Source: a virus. From it: 31,261 nucleotides of DNA. Under the pieces are notes generated by a model. It ran no database searches and was not told the origin of the DNA. It saw only the letters and a program-made list of their open reading frames with translations. Shown here piece by piece: positions 20,415 through 29,971 of the stretch; the first letter of the stretch is position 1, and each line of letters opens with the position of its first letter. Position numbers and translations under genes: made by a program. The stretch is taken from positions 1 to 31,261 of the IMG/VR virus record IMGVR_UViG_3300032293_001293; one strand, given 5' to 3'.

Positions 20415-22604
20415 ATGGCAGAAAGCCCAATAGATTTTTCGGCTATAGGAAACTATAGAATCGTATCCTGGTCAGAGCCCTTTAAAAATGTAGAATCATT
20501 TGATGGGTGGATTATAGACACAAGCGGAGAAGATCCTCCTCATATATATTTATATCTTGAATATAGGTGGAGTATCAATGGCTCAAACTGGTCCTTATGG
20601 ACTGAACTTACTCAAGCTTCTATATCCGCAATTCAGGTATCACCGGAAAATCCTTTCTGGGTAGAGATAAGATTGACTGCAGTTTCTGATGAAAACTCAA
20701 GTCCATATTATCCGCCAGGAACTCCGTTAAGTCCACCTATAGTTTTACTCGACTTTGAATTGGATTTAAAATATCTTACTGTAGACCCAAGGAGCTTAAT
20801 GACTAATCCTCCCGCTCCTCTTTGTAGTAAGGAGCTCACTAACTATCCTATAGTATTTTCTGATTGTAACTTTACGTTCAGACCTTATGACATCAACAGG
20901 TCTATAAATATGTACCAAGATTTAAGCAAAATAGTAAACAACGTATTCGGTCACGAGGTGGTTTATTATTCTGTTCAGCCACAAGGAAGAGGAAAAGACG
21001 TTGTTTTAAAGGAATACAATTTATTTGATGTAGTAGATGAGAAATGTGTTAAGGTTATGGTTCCAAACAACCAGTTTCCAGATGCTTCTTTAACTTTCGA
21101 TTCATGGGGATTAAATTTTAACCAGCCTTTTGAAATACACATTGATAGAAAATACTTCGAAGGAATTTTTGGTAAGGGCTCACAACCAAGAAAAAGAGAT
21201 ATTATATACTTCCCAATAACTAATAGAATTTATCAGATAGATTCTATGTACGTCTTCAGAGATATAAATAACTATCCGGTTTATTTTAAAATTCAATTAA
21301 CTAAATACGAGGTTAAGAAAAACACCACTTTTGTTAATCCGGAAGCTGAAACAGCTCTTCTAGATTACACAGTTAACACAAAGGATCTATTTGGGGAGGA
21401 GGTAAAAAATGAGGAAATTGAATTAACTAAGCCTCAGCAATATGTTATAACATCACAGAGAAGACTCGAAGATCCAATAAGATCCTACATAAATAAGGAT
21501 CTCCCTATAATAGAATACGATTTAAACAACAACTGGACTATAGTATTTAACAATTATTATGATCTGGATAAGATATTTACAGATGCTCAAGGACAGGTAG
21601 ATCCGGTCTCTCCTGCACTTCTAGTAATTGAAAGAGATGCGGTGAGATGGAAAGCAGACCCGGTCTTAACAGCTAACGAGGAGAGATCTTTTATGTGCTG
21701 GTTTAGAGTTAGAAACTATCTCGACAGAAGCAAACTTGTCCCTAAACCCGCTCCAAAAGTACCTATAACTATAGACAACATAGGAACGGGTGAAATAACA
21801 TACAGCACTTATCCCATAGTTCATAAACTATCTATGGGAGAGAATCCGAATGGATTTGTTTCTATCCTAGCAGATGGATCTAGATCTGGAGGATTTGAAC
21901 TATTGGAAGTTGTTGATGCTTACAGATTTAAGATAAAAGACGAGGGAGCACCAGCTCCAGCAAGTACTGCCGGATGGAAAATGCAAAAAGCACAGGCAAG
22001 AATACTATTTGATGGATATTACAACGGATCTGGTTTGTTGATAGATTTTATATGGAGCGGATCTAATCAGGTTACTAGTCCTACAGATAACAACTATTTA
22101 CAAACAGGAAGTTTCAGATTCAGGATAAATAACTTAGAAGTATCATCGCCATTTGGAGCAGGGATAACTAGCACCTTGGGCGAATTTATTCCTACTTCTG
22201 ACGATTGGTATGGATTTGTATTTAATTTTTCTAACATATTCAGACAATATTCAATGAAGATCTGGAGACTAACATACGATCCTGATAATCCAACAACACA
22301 AACATCAGATCTAAGCTTAGTTCACTCATTAGACGGGGTAACGACACAGGCTTATACATTTGATATACCTCCGGTAATAGAAGAGGATTACGATAGTCCT
22401 TTCTACGGAACAAATAATTATTCATATAAAACAAGATCTTGTCCACTATGGGCTACTAACTATAGATTTTTTAAACAAATGGTAGAGGAAGAAAAGCAAT
22501 CAACTATGTTAAATCAAAACATAGTAGGAGATGCTCAGCTGGGTATTATTATAGATAATGCTAAGCCAGTATTGAAACTTCCTAAAGTTGCCAGAAACAG
22601 ATAA
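20415..22604 (+). CDS. 14: Neck protein, gp14-like with added C-terminal domain
   Basis: 729 residues, far longer than T4 gp14 (256). Residues 150-310 match the gp14 pattern: Y-Q-D-L-S-K-I-V-N-N-V-F-G near the start, then P-R-K-R-D-I-I-Y-F-P-I-T-N-R-I-Y-Q-I-D and F-K-I-Q-L-T-K-Y-E, equivalent to the G-D-L-I-Y-F-P...F-Y-Q-L region of gp14. The N-terminal 110 residues look like an immunoglobulin-like fold (Y-R-W-S-I-N-G-S-N-W-S-L-W). The C-terminal half contains a concanavalin/LamG-like stretch (R-S-F-M-C-W-F-R-V, then S-F-R-F-R-I-N-N-L-E-V). The extra domains may decorate the neck or bind cell-surface glycans. The gp14 call is moderate, the lectin-like call tentative. Confidence 0.6.
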   Translation: MAESPIDFSAIGNYRIVSWSEPFKNVESFDGWIIDTSGEDPPHIYLYLEYRWSINGSNWSLWTELTQASISAIQVSPENPFWVEIRLTAVSDENSSPYYPPGTPLSPPIVLLDFELDLKYLTVDPRSLMTNPPAPLCSKELTNYPIVFSDCNFTFRPYDINRSINMYQDLSKIVNNVFGHEVVYYSVQPQGRGKDVVLKEYNLFDVVDEKCVKVMVPNNQFPDASLTFDSWGLNFNQPFEIHIDRKYFEGIFGKGSQPRKRDIIYFPITNRIYQIDSMYVFRDINNYPVYFKIQLTKYEVKKNTTFVNPEAETALLDYTVNTKDLFGEEVKNEEIELTKPQQYVITSQRRLEDPIRSYINKDLPIIEYDLNNNWTIVFNNYYDLDKIFTDAQGQVDPVSPALLVIERDAVRWKADPVLTANEERSFMCWFRVRNYLDRSKLVPKPAPKVPITIDNIGTGEITYSTYPIVHKLSMGENPNGFVSILADGSRSGGFELLEVVDAYRFKIKDEGAPAPASTAGWKMQKAQARILFDGYYNGSGLLIDFIWSGSNQVTSPTDNNYLQTGSFRFRINNLEVSSPFGAGITSTLGEFIPTSDDWYGFVFNFSNIFRQYSMKIWRLTYDPDNPTTQTSDLSLVHSLDGVTTQAYTFDIPPVIEEDYDSPFYGTNNYSYKTRSCPLWATNYRFFKQMVEEEKQSTMLNQNIVGDAQLGIIIDNAKPVLKLPKVARNR

Positions 22605-22607
22605 TTT

Positions 22608-23381
22608 ATGCCAAGAAGAAAACCAAAAACCCCTAATTTATCCAAGGAGCAAGAACTTAATCTCAAGGATAAACTTGATAGTATAATTTTAGCAGATGAA
22701 ATGTTGTCTGGGTTAAACACCCCAGATATACCACCTATAAAGCCACACAGAGAACTTAAAGTTGACGTTGTTAAAAGCGAGGTGGAAATGGAAGCTAGAG
22801 CTATACTTGATTCATTATCAAGGTTTTATAACGATGTTGAAAATATTTCAGAGGATTCATACATTAAACATAAACAAAAAATAGATGCCATGAGTATCTC
22901 TACTATGGCATTTCAAATAAGAACAGCACAGCACGCCATAGCTAAGCTTATTGAGGAAATAGATTCAGGAAGGGTAGAACCTAGACTTTTTGAAGTTTTA
23001 GCTCAATTACAGAATCAGGTAATGCAAATGCCTAAAAATTTCTCCTCTTATATGACTCAGATGGAGAAAAATTATAAGCAGCTCAAGAGTGAATCCGAAG
23101 AAATAAAGAATGGATCTGATATACAGTTTGATGAAAATGGAAATATAATACAGTCAAAAGAAAACGAGGATCTATTAAAAGCAAGAGGAACAAGGAGCTT
23201 AATGGAGAACCTACAGAATGCTATGAAAGGAGGAAGTTTAGTTAAGGATGCTGAAATAGTAAAAAACGATCCACCGGACGATAGTCTAATAAACCCGAGA
23301 ACAAAATTCGGGGGAACATCAGATCTTCTTGGAGGAGAAGATGATATAGATTTTGAAATAGAGGACGACATATTTGAATAA
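22608..23381 (+). CDS. 16: Small terminase subunit, gp16-like
   Basis: 257 residues (T4 gp16 164). The middle (residues 60-165) is long-helical and coiled-coil-like, with the A-I-L-D-S-L and A-Q-L-Q-N-Q-V-M-Q-M-P repeats expected of the oligomerisation domain. The C-terminus is strongly acidic (D-D-I-D-F-E-I-E-D-D-I-F-E). Identification rests mainly on its place: 2 bases before the large terminase and after the neck gene, as in the T4 14-15-16-17 order. It would recognise DNA and stimulate gp17. Confidence 0.75.
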   Translation: MPRRKPKTPNLSKEQELNLKDKLDSIILADEMLSGLNTPDIPPIKPHRELKVDVVKSEVEMEARAILDSLSRFYNDVENISEDSYIKHKQKIDAMSISTMAFQIRTAQHAIAKLIEEIDSGRVEPRLFEVLAQLQNQVMQMPKNFSSYMTQMEKNYKQLKSESEEIKNGSDIQFDENGNIIQSKENEDLLKARGTRSLMENLQNAMKGGSLVKDAEIVKNDPPDDSLINPRTKFGGTSDLLGGEDDIDFEIEDDIFE

Positions 23382-23383
23382 TT

Positions 23384-25189
23384 ATGAGTGTCAAAGAAGA
23401 AAGATCCAGTAATTTCTGGTCTACGGCTAAGGTCGACAAGTTAATATACGATGCGGAAGAAAATGGAATAGATTACAAGGATGTAGATAATCCATTCCAT
23501 GAAAACGACCCAGAACTTAGAAAGGGAAATATACTTTTCGAATACACGGAATGGGAATTAGAGGAAATAAAGAAATGTGCAGAGGACGTTGTTTATTTCG
23601 CCAATACTTATTGTCATGTTATGACCGATGAGGGCATTAGACAGATATTACTTCGTGACTATCAAATACAAATTCTGAACCAGTACCAACACCATCGAAA
23701 AAATGTGTTCGTATCACCTAGGCAATCCGGTAAAACCATTACCTCATCAATATTTCTTCTCTGGTATCTTCTTTTTAATTTTGAAAAAAATGCCATGATT
23801 ATGGCGAATATCGGGGATACAGCTGCGGAGTTGATGGATAAGATAAAGGTTATTATGAAAGGATTACCTTTCTTTTTAAAGCCAGGATTGGTTGTTTATA
23901 ACGTTATGACCATGAAATACGACAATGGTTGTAGGATAATGGCAAAAACAACAACTAAAACATCTTCTATCGGTTATACGATTCACATGTTATACATGGA
24001 TGAGTTTGCTCATATTAACCCTAACTTTATAAATCAATTCTTTAAATCAGTATATCCTACCATATCATCATCACAAATAGCCCGTGTTATTATCACATCC
24101 ACTCCTAACGGAATGAACAAATTTTGGGAAATATACAAGGGTGCGATCGAGGGAGAAAACGAATTTAACCCAATTAGAGTTGAATGGTGGCAGGTACCAG
24201 GAAGAGACGAGGAATGGAAGAGAAAAGAAATAGCAGCACTAGGATCGGAGGAAGACTTTAATCAAGAATACGGATGTCAGTTCCTATCTTCTTCCCGATT
24301 ACTACTAGATTCAAACACATTAAAGAGATTAAAAAGTACGGAACAACAATTCGTTTTTCACGAATTATGGCCATTTGAGAATAGTCCAATAGATTATTCA
24401 GGACTTTTATGGCATCCTAAGTTTGATCCGGCATCCATATTCGAAAAAGATGGTCAGAAGTTCTATATCTCTATAGATACTGCGAGTGGTGGAGGTGGAG
24501 ACTATTCAGTTGCAAACATTTTTAAGGTTGCTCCTATGCCATCTAATGTTATAAAAAATAAAAGATTTTTTGAAGACGAAAGCGATTTCTTCTGTTTATT
24601 ACAAATTGGTATATTTAGATCTAATGTTATCGAAATAGATGAATTTAAAGCTTTCTTAGAGATACTAATAACTGGTGTTCTTGGAGTAGATAATACTAGG
24701 ATAGTGTTAGAGCTTGATCATAAAGGAGAAATGCTTATGGACAAACTTTTGGATTGTGACGATTTCTTTGATGAGATGTTTGTTTATACTAAACATTCAG
24801 AGGCAACAACTAAATTAAAACCAGGGGTTAAACTCACGGTTAAAAACAAGGAAAAATTTTGCTACGATCTAAAAATAAATGCGAGAGGGTACAAAATTAT
24901 ACCATCAAATAAAAACGGTATTCATGAATTAGCTAACTTCGGTATAAATCCGAATGGAAGTTTCTCTAGTCAAATAGGTAAAGACGACGAAGCAATGACT
25001 TTAGTTAATTTAAATTGTGTTTTTGACAATGGATATTTCCAAGAGACAGTAATGGATCTCTATGATATAATACCAGAAAAGTTCAGAAAACTGATAGAAG
25101 AAAGGCTTTTAGAAAATGCAGAAGCTGCACAAAATAAAACTAGTGATCTATCAAACTATACTTTCTTAAACGGACTCCTTGATTCTTGA
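23384..25189 (+). CDS. 17: Large terminase subunit, gp17
   Basis: 601 residues (T4 gp17 610). The packaging ATPase has Walker A V-S-P-R-Q-S-G-K-T at 110-118, Walker B L-Y-M-D-E at 203-207, and the coupling motif T-S-T-P-N-G. The RNase-H-like nuclease carries I-D-T-A-S-G-G-G-G-D with catalytic D365, and L-E-L-D-H-K-G as the second acidic site. It cuts concatemers and pumps DNA into proheads. Confidence 0.97.
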   Translation: MSVKEERSSNFWSTAKVDKLIYDAEENGIDYKDVDNPFHENDPELRKGNILFEYTEWELEEIKKCAEDVVYFANTYCHVMTDEGIRQILLRDYQIQILNQYQHHRKNVFVSPRQSGKTITSSIFLLWYLLFNFEKNAMIMANIGDTAAELMDKIKVIMKGLPFFLKPGLVVYNVMTMKYDNGCRIMAKTTTKTSSIGYTIHMLYMDEFAHINPNFINQFFKSVYPTISSSQIARVIITSTPNGMNKFWEIYKGAIEGENEFNPIRVEWWQVPGRDEEWKRKEIAALGSEEDFNQEYGCQFLSSSRLLLDSNTLKRLKSTEQQFVFHELWPFENSPIDYSGLLWHPKFDPASIFEKDGQKFYISIDTASGGGGDYSVANIFKVAPMPSNVIKNKRFFEDESDFFCLLQIGIFRSNVIEIDEFKAFLEILITGVLGVDNTRIVLELDHKGEMLMDKLLDCDDFFDEMFVYTKHSEATTKLKPGVKLTVKNKEKFCYDLKINARGYKIIPSNKNGIHELANFGINPNGSFSSQIGKDDEAMTLVNLNCVFDNGYFQETVMDLYDIIPEKFRKLIEERLLENAEAAQNKTSDLSNYTFLNGLLDS

Positions 25190-25240
25190 AGGAAGAATGA
25201 TATATAGATAGAAAAAGAAGTAAGAGGTTAACTTCTTAAA

Positions 25241-25248
25241 TATAAATA
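25241..25248 (+). promoter_or_regulatory. TATAAATA late-promoter-like box before the sheath gene
   Basis: Exact T4 late core, 10 bases before the ATG of gene 18. A 7-bp hairpin AAGAAGT/ACTTCTT (25215-25237) lies immediately upstream and may end the terminase message. Confidence 0.6.
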
Positions 25249-25258
25249 AAAATTAAAA

Positions 25259-28200
25259 ATGGCAAAACAAGTCAAACTTGATTTATCCCAATTTAAAGCA
25301 TCTGGTGTTTATACTCTAGAATTTGATGCTAGTGAGAATATCATTATAAACCCATCAACGATTAGATTAGTTGTTGGTTATTCCACTATCGGACCTTTCA
25401 ATACGCCAGTTTATTGTCCGGATATAACGACTTTCCAATCAGTATTTGGAGATATAGACAAATCTATGGAGAAAAAAGGATCTTTCTTCCACAGATCTTC
25501 ACTAGTTTGTTTACAAAGCGGACCTATATTTGCACTTAATTTAAGACTTTTAAATAATTCAGTAGACGAGAACGGTGATCCTGACTATGCGGCAGGTGCA
25601 GACGTTGCTAGATATAGAGCATTCTCTATGGATACTGAAGAGCAAAATGGTGCAAATGCAACAGGAGCTTACTCTGATCCTCTTACTAAACAAGATAAAT
25701 TATTATCCTCTTACTACAACAAAGAGAAGTTCTGGTTCCCAGATACTACATATTTACTAGCTACAGAGGACACATCTGGGTCACAACCTGACTCTAGAAA
25801 ATTATTTAGTATAGTTAACCTAGGACAAAATCCGGTCAGTATTATAGTTAGAAAATCTCTGGACTCAAGATTCCCATTAAAAGGATTCGATATCACAGCA
25901 AGAGAATATTTCGGAGCTGATAACGTTCCTTCTTATATGAACCAGTATGATTATCTTTCTGATTGGTTTATAGACGTTATAGTTATAAGCGGAAATTGGA
26001 CAGACTACCAAGCACTAGCAAACGATCCTATCTATAGTGCATACTTTACTTCCAAAGGATTTATCAAATCACAAATAGATAATTTCTTAGCATTGGATGG
26101 TATTAATTTAGTACTTACAACTACTGGTACTGTAATCCCTAACTTCGTTGATCAAAATGGTACTCTAAGATACATTCAAACTTTAATTAACAACCAGACA
26201 CCTACTACAGGTATCTTCTGTGCAGTTAATGAAGAAGCTTTAGATGATTTAGTAGATAACTCATCAGTATTTGACTTAGTTGGACATCACTTAGTAGATG
26301 AAATAGGACCAGATGCAGATATAACAGCTGTACCAAAAAATCTTAATTTCTTATCTTATAGTCAAAATTTATTTGCTGACTACACATACTACAGAAACGT
26401 AGACGGAGCAACAGGTGGTACTGAAATACAAGACGACCTTTCTCCATCTAACCCAGGAATGGATATACTTCCAGAAACTGGTACTCTTCTTTTAGATACG
26501 TTGTATAATGCAACTGGAGATGCTGGTATCCCTACCAGTTTATGGGATTCTTACAATTCTACAGCTAGAGACGGAGGAGCTATTTATATCGATACTTTAT
26601 TTACATCATCAACTCTTCACGACGATCAAATAACTACGTTGGATGAATTCGTATCTGTTTCTAATGATGCACCTGCGGATAGATGGGTATTAGGAAAAGT
26701 AACTTCCAACTTACCAACTCCTGGTTATCTAGGATTCTACGAGGGTGATTTAGTTAAATTAAGAATCGTTGAAGCTAAATTTATTACTAATTCAACTTTA
26801 CCAACTGGTGTTAGACAACAGGTCAGACTAAGATTAAAACATCCTCTTGTTGGTTCTACAGCAGCTACAACATATGTTGAACCATACGATTTAACAAATA
26901 AGAGTAGCGCAGCAGCTTATCAAATTGGTACTCCGGATTATTTTGATAACGATGACGTTTACTTCTCTCCTGATATCCCAGTAGGAACAGATTCTTACTT
27001 AGCATACGAAAACTCTTCTATGTATAGAGACTGGGTTACCGGTAATATCGGTGATGGCGATACGGATTGGAAAGACGATTCAGGATCTTTATTACAGTAT
27101 CTAAAATTTGAGGTTAATGTAGACCGAGATGGATACAACATCCTAGTTTGTAGAGCTTATGGAGATGACACATTCACAACTCCTGAAGCTATAGCAACGT
27201 GGGATACAACTTACGTAAGCTCACTTCCGGTTGGAACTAATCTAACAACAGGAGAAAGCTTCAATATAGTATCTACTAAAGGTAATATAAGCGATTATGT
27301 TGATATTATAACTCAGTTACAGCCTAACATTATAGAAATAACAACTGCGGTTGCTAATTCTTCAGCAATAAAGGTTGGAGATCTACTAGTATCTACAGAC
27401 ACACAGATCTATGATAATCCATTAACTGAAAATCTTCAGTCAAGATTAACTAGAGTACTGGAAGTTAAAACTGTAGCTTCTGCGACATCTCCTGGGGTTT
27501 ACACAGTACAGGTAAAAACCGAAAGACCAATTCAATTATATCCTGGAGTAACTACAAGAGTTTGGAAGTTTAAAAACATCCAAGAGTTTGTTACTACGTT
27601 TAATTTCACTTATTTACCAGGTGCAGACATTAAGGCAGCTTCTATGCCTAATGGAACTGACACTAGAATGAATGCTATCTTAGACGTACTTACTAACACA
27701 AACCTTGCTAGAACATTAGCGGACACAGACGTAATTACTTTCAGATACATTATCGATACATTCGATGGAGGTATACAGCCTAACTGTAAATATCAGCTTA
27801 CTAGACTTGCTAAAAACAGACAAAAATGTTTAGCAATATGTAACCTTCCTTCAATGAAGAAATTCTCAGAGTCAGTAGATCCTAGATTTACTTCGGCTCC
27901 TACTGCAACTGATCCAGCACCACTTTTACAAGCTAGATACATTGCAGACGGAGGTAACCTAAGTTTAAATCCTTCATTTACTTTCTCATTACCTGATGAG
28001 GATCTTGGAGCTAAATTCTCTGGTTTCTTTGCGCCTTTCTTAACTATTAGAGAGAACAACAAGAACTTGAACGTTCCTCCAGCACCATACGTTTCGAATA
28101 ACTTTATCCGTAAGTTTATTACAGGAGAACCTTATTCAATAGTGGCAGGTCTTAAGAGAGGTATTATATCAGCTGGTAACTTAGTAGGACTAGAGTATGA

Positions 28201-28660
28201 TTTCGATCTACAAGACAGAGAATACTTAGAGCCATTTGGTATTAACCCAATCATCAGAAAAAGAGGAGTTGGTATTGTTATCTACGGTAACCAAACTAGC
28301 TACCAAAGAACAAACTCAGCATTCAACAACTTACACGTTAGAGACCTTCTAATTACTGTTGAAACTGCAATAGAGGATATCCTTTCTAACTACGTTTTCG
28401 ATTTCAACGAAGATAACGTTAGACTTGAGATCAAGACTTTGGTAGACAACTACTTATCTGGAGTAAGATCTGTTGGAGGAGTTTACAACTACCTTACTAT
28501 TATGGACTCTTCAAACAATACACCTGCAATCATCGATCAAAACATCGGTATAATCGACGTTATTATCGAGCCTGCAAGAGGTATTCACAAGTTCATCAAT
28601 AGAATGACAGTTACTAGAACAGGAGGTATATCTTCTGGAGGATTTATACAATTCAGCTAA
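25259..28660 (+). CDS. 18: Tail sheath protein, gp18
   Basis: 1133 residues, well above T4 gp18 (659). The conserved N-terminal sheath region is V-V-G-Y-S-T-I-G-P-F-N-T-P-V, followed by F-Q-S-V-F-G. The C-terminal polymerisation domain is clear: Y-E-F/Y-D-F-D-L-Q-D-R-E-Y-L-E-P-F-G-I-N-P-I, then G-V-G-I-V-I-Y-G-N-Q-T, L-L-I-T-V-E-T-A-I-E-D-I-L. The extra length is in the middle (about residues 230-800), in acidic Thr-rich segments that would be surface-exposed insertions. The sheath contracts to drive the tube through the cell envelope. Confidence 0.95.
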   Translation: MAKQVKLDLSQFKASGVYTLEFDASENIIINPSTIRLVVGYSTIGPFNTPVYCPDITTFQSVFGDIDKSMEKKGSFFHRSSLVCLQSGPIFALNLRLLNNSVDENGDPDYAAGADVARYRAFSMDTEEQNGANATGAYSDPLTKQDKLLSSYYNKEKFWFPDTTYLLATEDTSGSQPDSRKLFSIVNLGQNPVSIIVRKSLDSRFPLKGFDITAREYFGADNVPSYMNQYDYLSDWFIDVIVISGNWTDYQALANDPIYSAYFTSKGFIKSQIDNFLALDGINLVLTTTGTVIPNFVDQNGTLRYIQTLINNQTPTTGIFCAVNEEALDDLVDNSSVFDLVGHHLVDEIGPDADITAVPKNLNFLSYSQNLFADYTYYRNVDGATGGTEIQDDLSPSNPGMDILPETGTLLLDTLYNATGDAGIPTSLWDSYNSTARDGGAIYIDTLFTSSTLHDDQITTLDEFVSVSNDAPADRWVLGKVTSNLPTPGYLGFYEGDLVKLRIVEAKFITNSTLPTGVRQQVRLRLKHPLVGSTAATTYVEPYDLTNKSSAAAYQIGTPDYFDNDDVYFSPDIPVGTDSYLAYENSSMYRDWVTGNIGDGDTDWKDDSGSLLQYLKFEVNVDRDGYNILVCRAYGDDTFTTPEAIATWDTTYVSSLPVGTNLTTGESFNIVSTKGNISDYVDIITQLQPNIIEITTAVANSSAIKVGDLLVSTDTQIYDNPLTENLQSRLTRVLEVKTVASATSPGVYTVQVKTERPIQLYPGVTTRVWKFKNIQEFVTTFNFTYLPGADIKAASMPNGTDTRMNAILDVLTNTNLARTLADTDVITFRYIIDTFDGGIQPNCKYQLTRLAKNRQKCLAICNLPSMKKFSESVDPRFTSAPTATDPAPLLQARYIADGGNLSLNPSFTFSLPDEDLGAKFSGFFAPFLTIRENNKNLNVPPAPYVSNNFIRKFITGEPYSIVAGLKRGIISAGNLVGLEYDFDLQDREYLEPFGINPIIRKRGVGIVIYGNQTSYQRTNSAFNNLHVRDLLITVETAIEDILSNYVFDFNEDNVRLEIKTLVDNYLSGVRSVGGVYNYLTIMDSSNNTPAIIDQNIGIIDVIIEPARGIHKFINRMTVTRTGGISSGGFIQFS

Positions 28661-28691
28661 TGATTTTGAGTATAATTCTCTAATGTAAATA

Positions 28692-28700
28692 TATAAAATA
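28692..28700 (+). promoter_or_regulatory. TATAAAATA box before the first tail-tube gene
   Basis: ATATATAAAATAAAAA ends 1 base before the ATG at 28706; the same 16 bases precede the minus-strand gene at 11352. One base longer than the TATAAATA core. Confidence 0.5.
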
Positions 28701-28705
28701 AAAAC

Positions 28706-29278
28706 ATGGCAGGATTACCACATTATACGAGTTCTAAGGCTTCGGTTAACAAATTCGAACCGATTTTCCTCAACCAGTTTGAGGTTACCATTACTCCGCC
28801 AACGGCTATTCCAGTACAAGCTGGAAACCCTGGCGCAGCTAATATATTATTGGAACAAGTTACTAGAGTATCAGGTCTTCAAGTAGATCAAAATGCTGGA
28901 GAGATCACACAGCAATACAAATTTGCTAAAAGATACTACTCTGGTGCTGCTCCTCAAAGAACTGGTTTAGATGTTGACATAGAATTTGAAATTAACCTTA
29001 ACGAGAATAATTCGATGTATGTTTTTAAAACATTACGTCAATGGTCTGATTTAATTTACAATCCTCTTACTGGGGCAATGGGACTTAAGAAAGACTATAC
29101 AGGTAATATACTCATTAACGTTTTCAACAAACAAGGAGATATCTTTAGAAAAATAAACCTAAGAGATTGTTTCCCAATGACTCCAATACCAGAAATGGCA
29201 TTAAACTACACACAAACTTCAATCTACAAATTGAATTTAACTTGGGCAGTTGACTATTTCGACGACGTATTTATATAA
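28706..29278 (+). CDS. 19: Tail tube protein, gp19 (copy 1)
   Basis: 190 residues (T4 gp19 163). The N-terminus M-A-G-L-P-H-Y and the F-L-N-Q-F-E-V-T-I-T-P-P segment are typical. Conserved Q-Q-Y-K-F-A-K-R-Y-Y, L-R-Q-W-S-D-L-I-Y-N-P-L-T-G and F-N-K-Q-G-D-I-F-R-K follow, with the end D-Y-F-D-D-V-F. It polymerises into the tube inside the sheath. A second, similar gene follows after 12 bases. Confidence 0.95.
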   Translation: MAGLPHYTSSKASVNKFEPIFLNQFEVTITPPTAIPVQAGNPGAANILLEQVTRVSGLQVDQNAGEITQQYKFAKRYYSGAAPQRTGLDVDIEFEINLNENNSMYVFKTLRQWSDLIYNPLTGAMGLKKDYTGNILINVFNKQGDIFRKINLRDCFPMTPIPEMALNYTQTSIYKLNLTWAVDYFDDVFI

Positions 29279-29281
29279 ATA
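29274..29281 (+). promoter_or_regulatory. TATAAATA box before the second tail-tube gene
   Basis: Exact late core overlapping the stop codon of copy 1 and ending 9 bases before the ATG at 29291, so copy 2 may be transcribed separately. Confidence 0.5.
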
Positions 29282-29290
29282 TAAAAGAAA

Positions 29291-29869
29291 ATGGCAGGAT
29301 TACCACATTTTAGCTCAGCAAAAGCAGCAGTACAATTATACGAACCGGTATATCTTAACCAGTTTGAGGTTATAATACAGCCTCCAGTTGGTGTTGCTTT
29401 AGAACAAGGGAACGGAGGAAGAACTCTTTTAGTAGAAAACGTGCTTTCAGTTTCTGGATTAGCAGTTGATAAAAACCCAGGTATAGCGGAGCAAAGATAT
29501 AAATTCGCTAGAAGAAGATACGCTGCAGGTGCAGTTGATGATACTGGTGTTAAGGTTAGGATTGAATTTGAAACAAACCTTAACGACAACAATAGCAACT
29601 ATGTATTTAAGGCATTAAGACAGTGGTCAGATTTAATATACAACCCTCTAACAGGAGCAACTGGTATTAAATCAACTTACGCAGGAGGAACTTATATACT
29701 AATTTCTATATTCAATAAACAAGGAGACGTTTTCAGAAGAATTAAATTAGTAAACTGTTTCCCCGTAGATCAGATTAAATCACTGGATTTGGATTATACT
29801 AACGGTACAACACCTTATAAGATCCCACTATCTTTTAGAGCGGATTATTTCGAAGACGTTTTTAATTAA
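29291..29869 (+). CDS. Tail tube protein, gp19 (copy 2)
   Basis: 192 residues. It aligns with copy 1 over its whole length, sharing L-R-Q-W-S-D-L-I-Y-N-P-L-T-G-A, F-N-K-Q-G-D-V-F-R-R and the D-Y-F-E-D-V-F end; the first six codons are identical in DNA. The middle is clearly diverged, so the duplication is old. One copy may form the tube and the other a specialised ring or alternate tube. Strong terminator 21 bases downstream. Confidence 0.93.
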   Translation: MAGLPHFSSAKAAVQLYEPVYLNQFEVIIQPPVGVALEQGNGGRTLLVENVLSVSGLAVDKNPGIAEQRYKFARRRYAAGAVDDTGVKVRIEFETNLNDNNSNYVFKALRQWSDLIYNPLTGATGIKSTYAGGTYILISIFNKQGDVFRRIKLVNCFPVDQIKSLDLDYTNGTTPYKIPLSFRADYFEDVFN

Positions 29870-29889
29870 TTTTATCTTTACCAATATAT

Positions 29890-29920
29890 AAATGGAGGCT
29901 CAACAAAGTCTCCATTTTTT
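29890..29920 (+). terminator. Terminator after the tail-tube genes
   Basis: AAATGGAGGCT (29890-29900) pairs with AGTCTCCATTT (29907-29917), an 11-bp stem with one G-U pair and loop CAACAA, followed by a T-run to 29920. Confidence 0.9.
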
Positions 29921-29971
29921 GTTTTTGGTTAAAACTTAAAATGTTAAATTAAAATAACATGGACGACGATC

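Noticed and set aside
20377-20430. 18-codon N-terminal extension of the minus-strand membrane protein
   Set aside because: It would overlap the start of the gp14-like gene; the internal ATG at 20376 gives a normal basic N-terminus.
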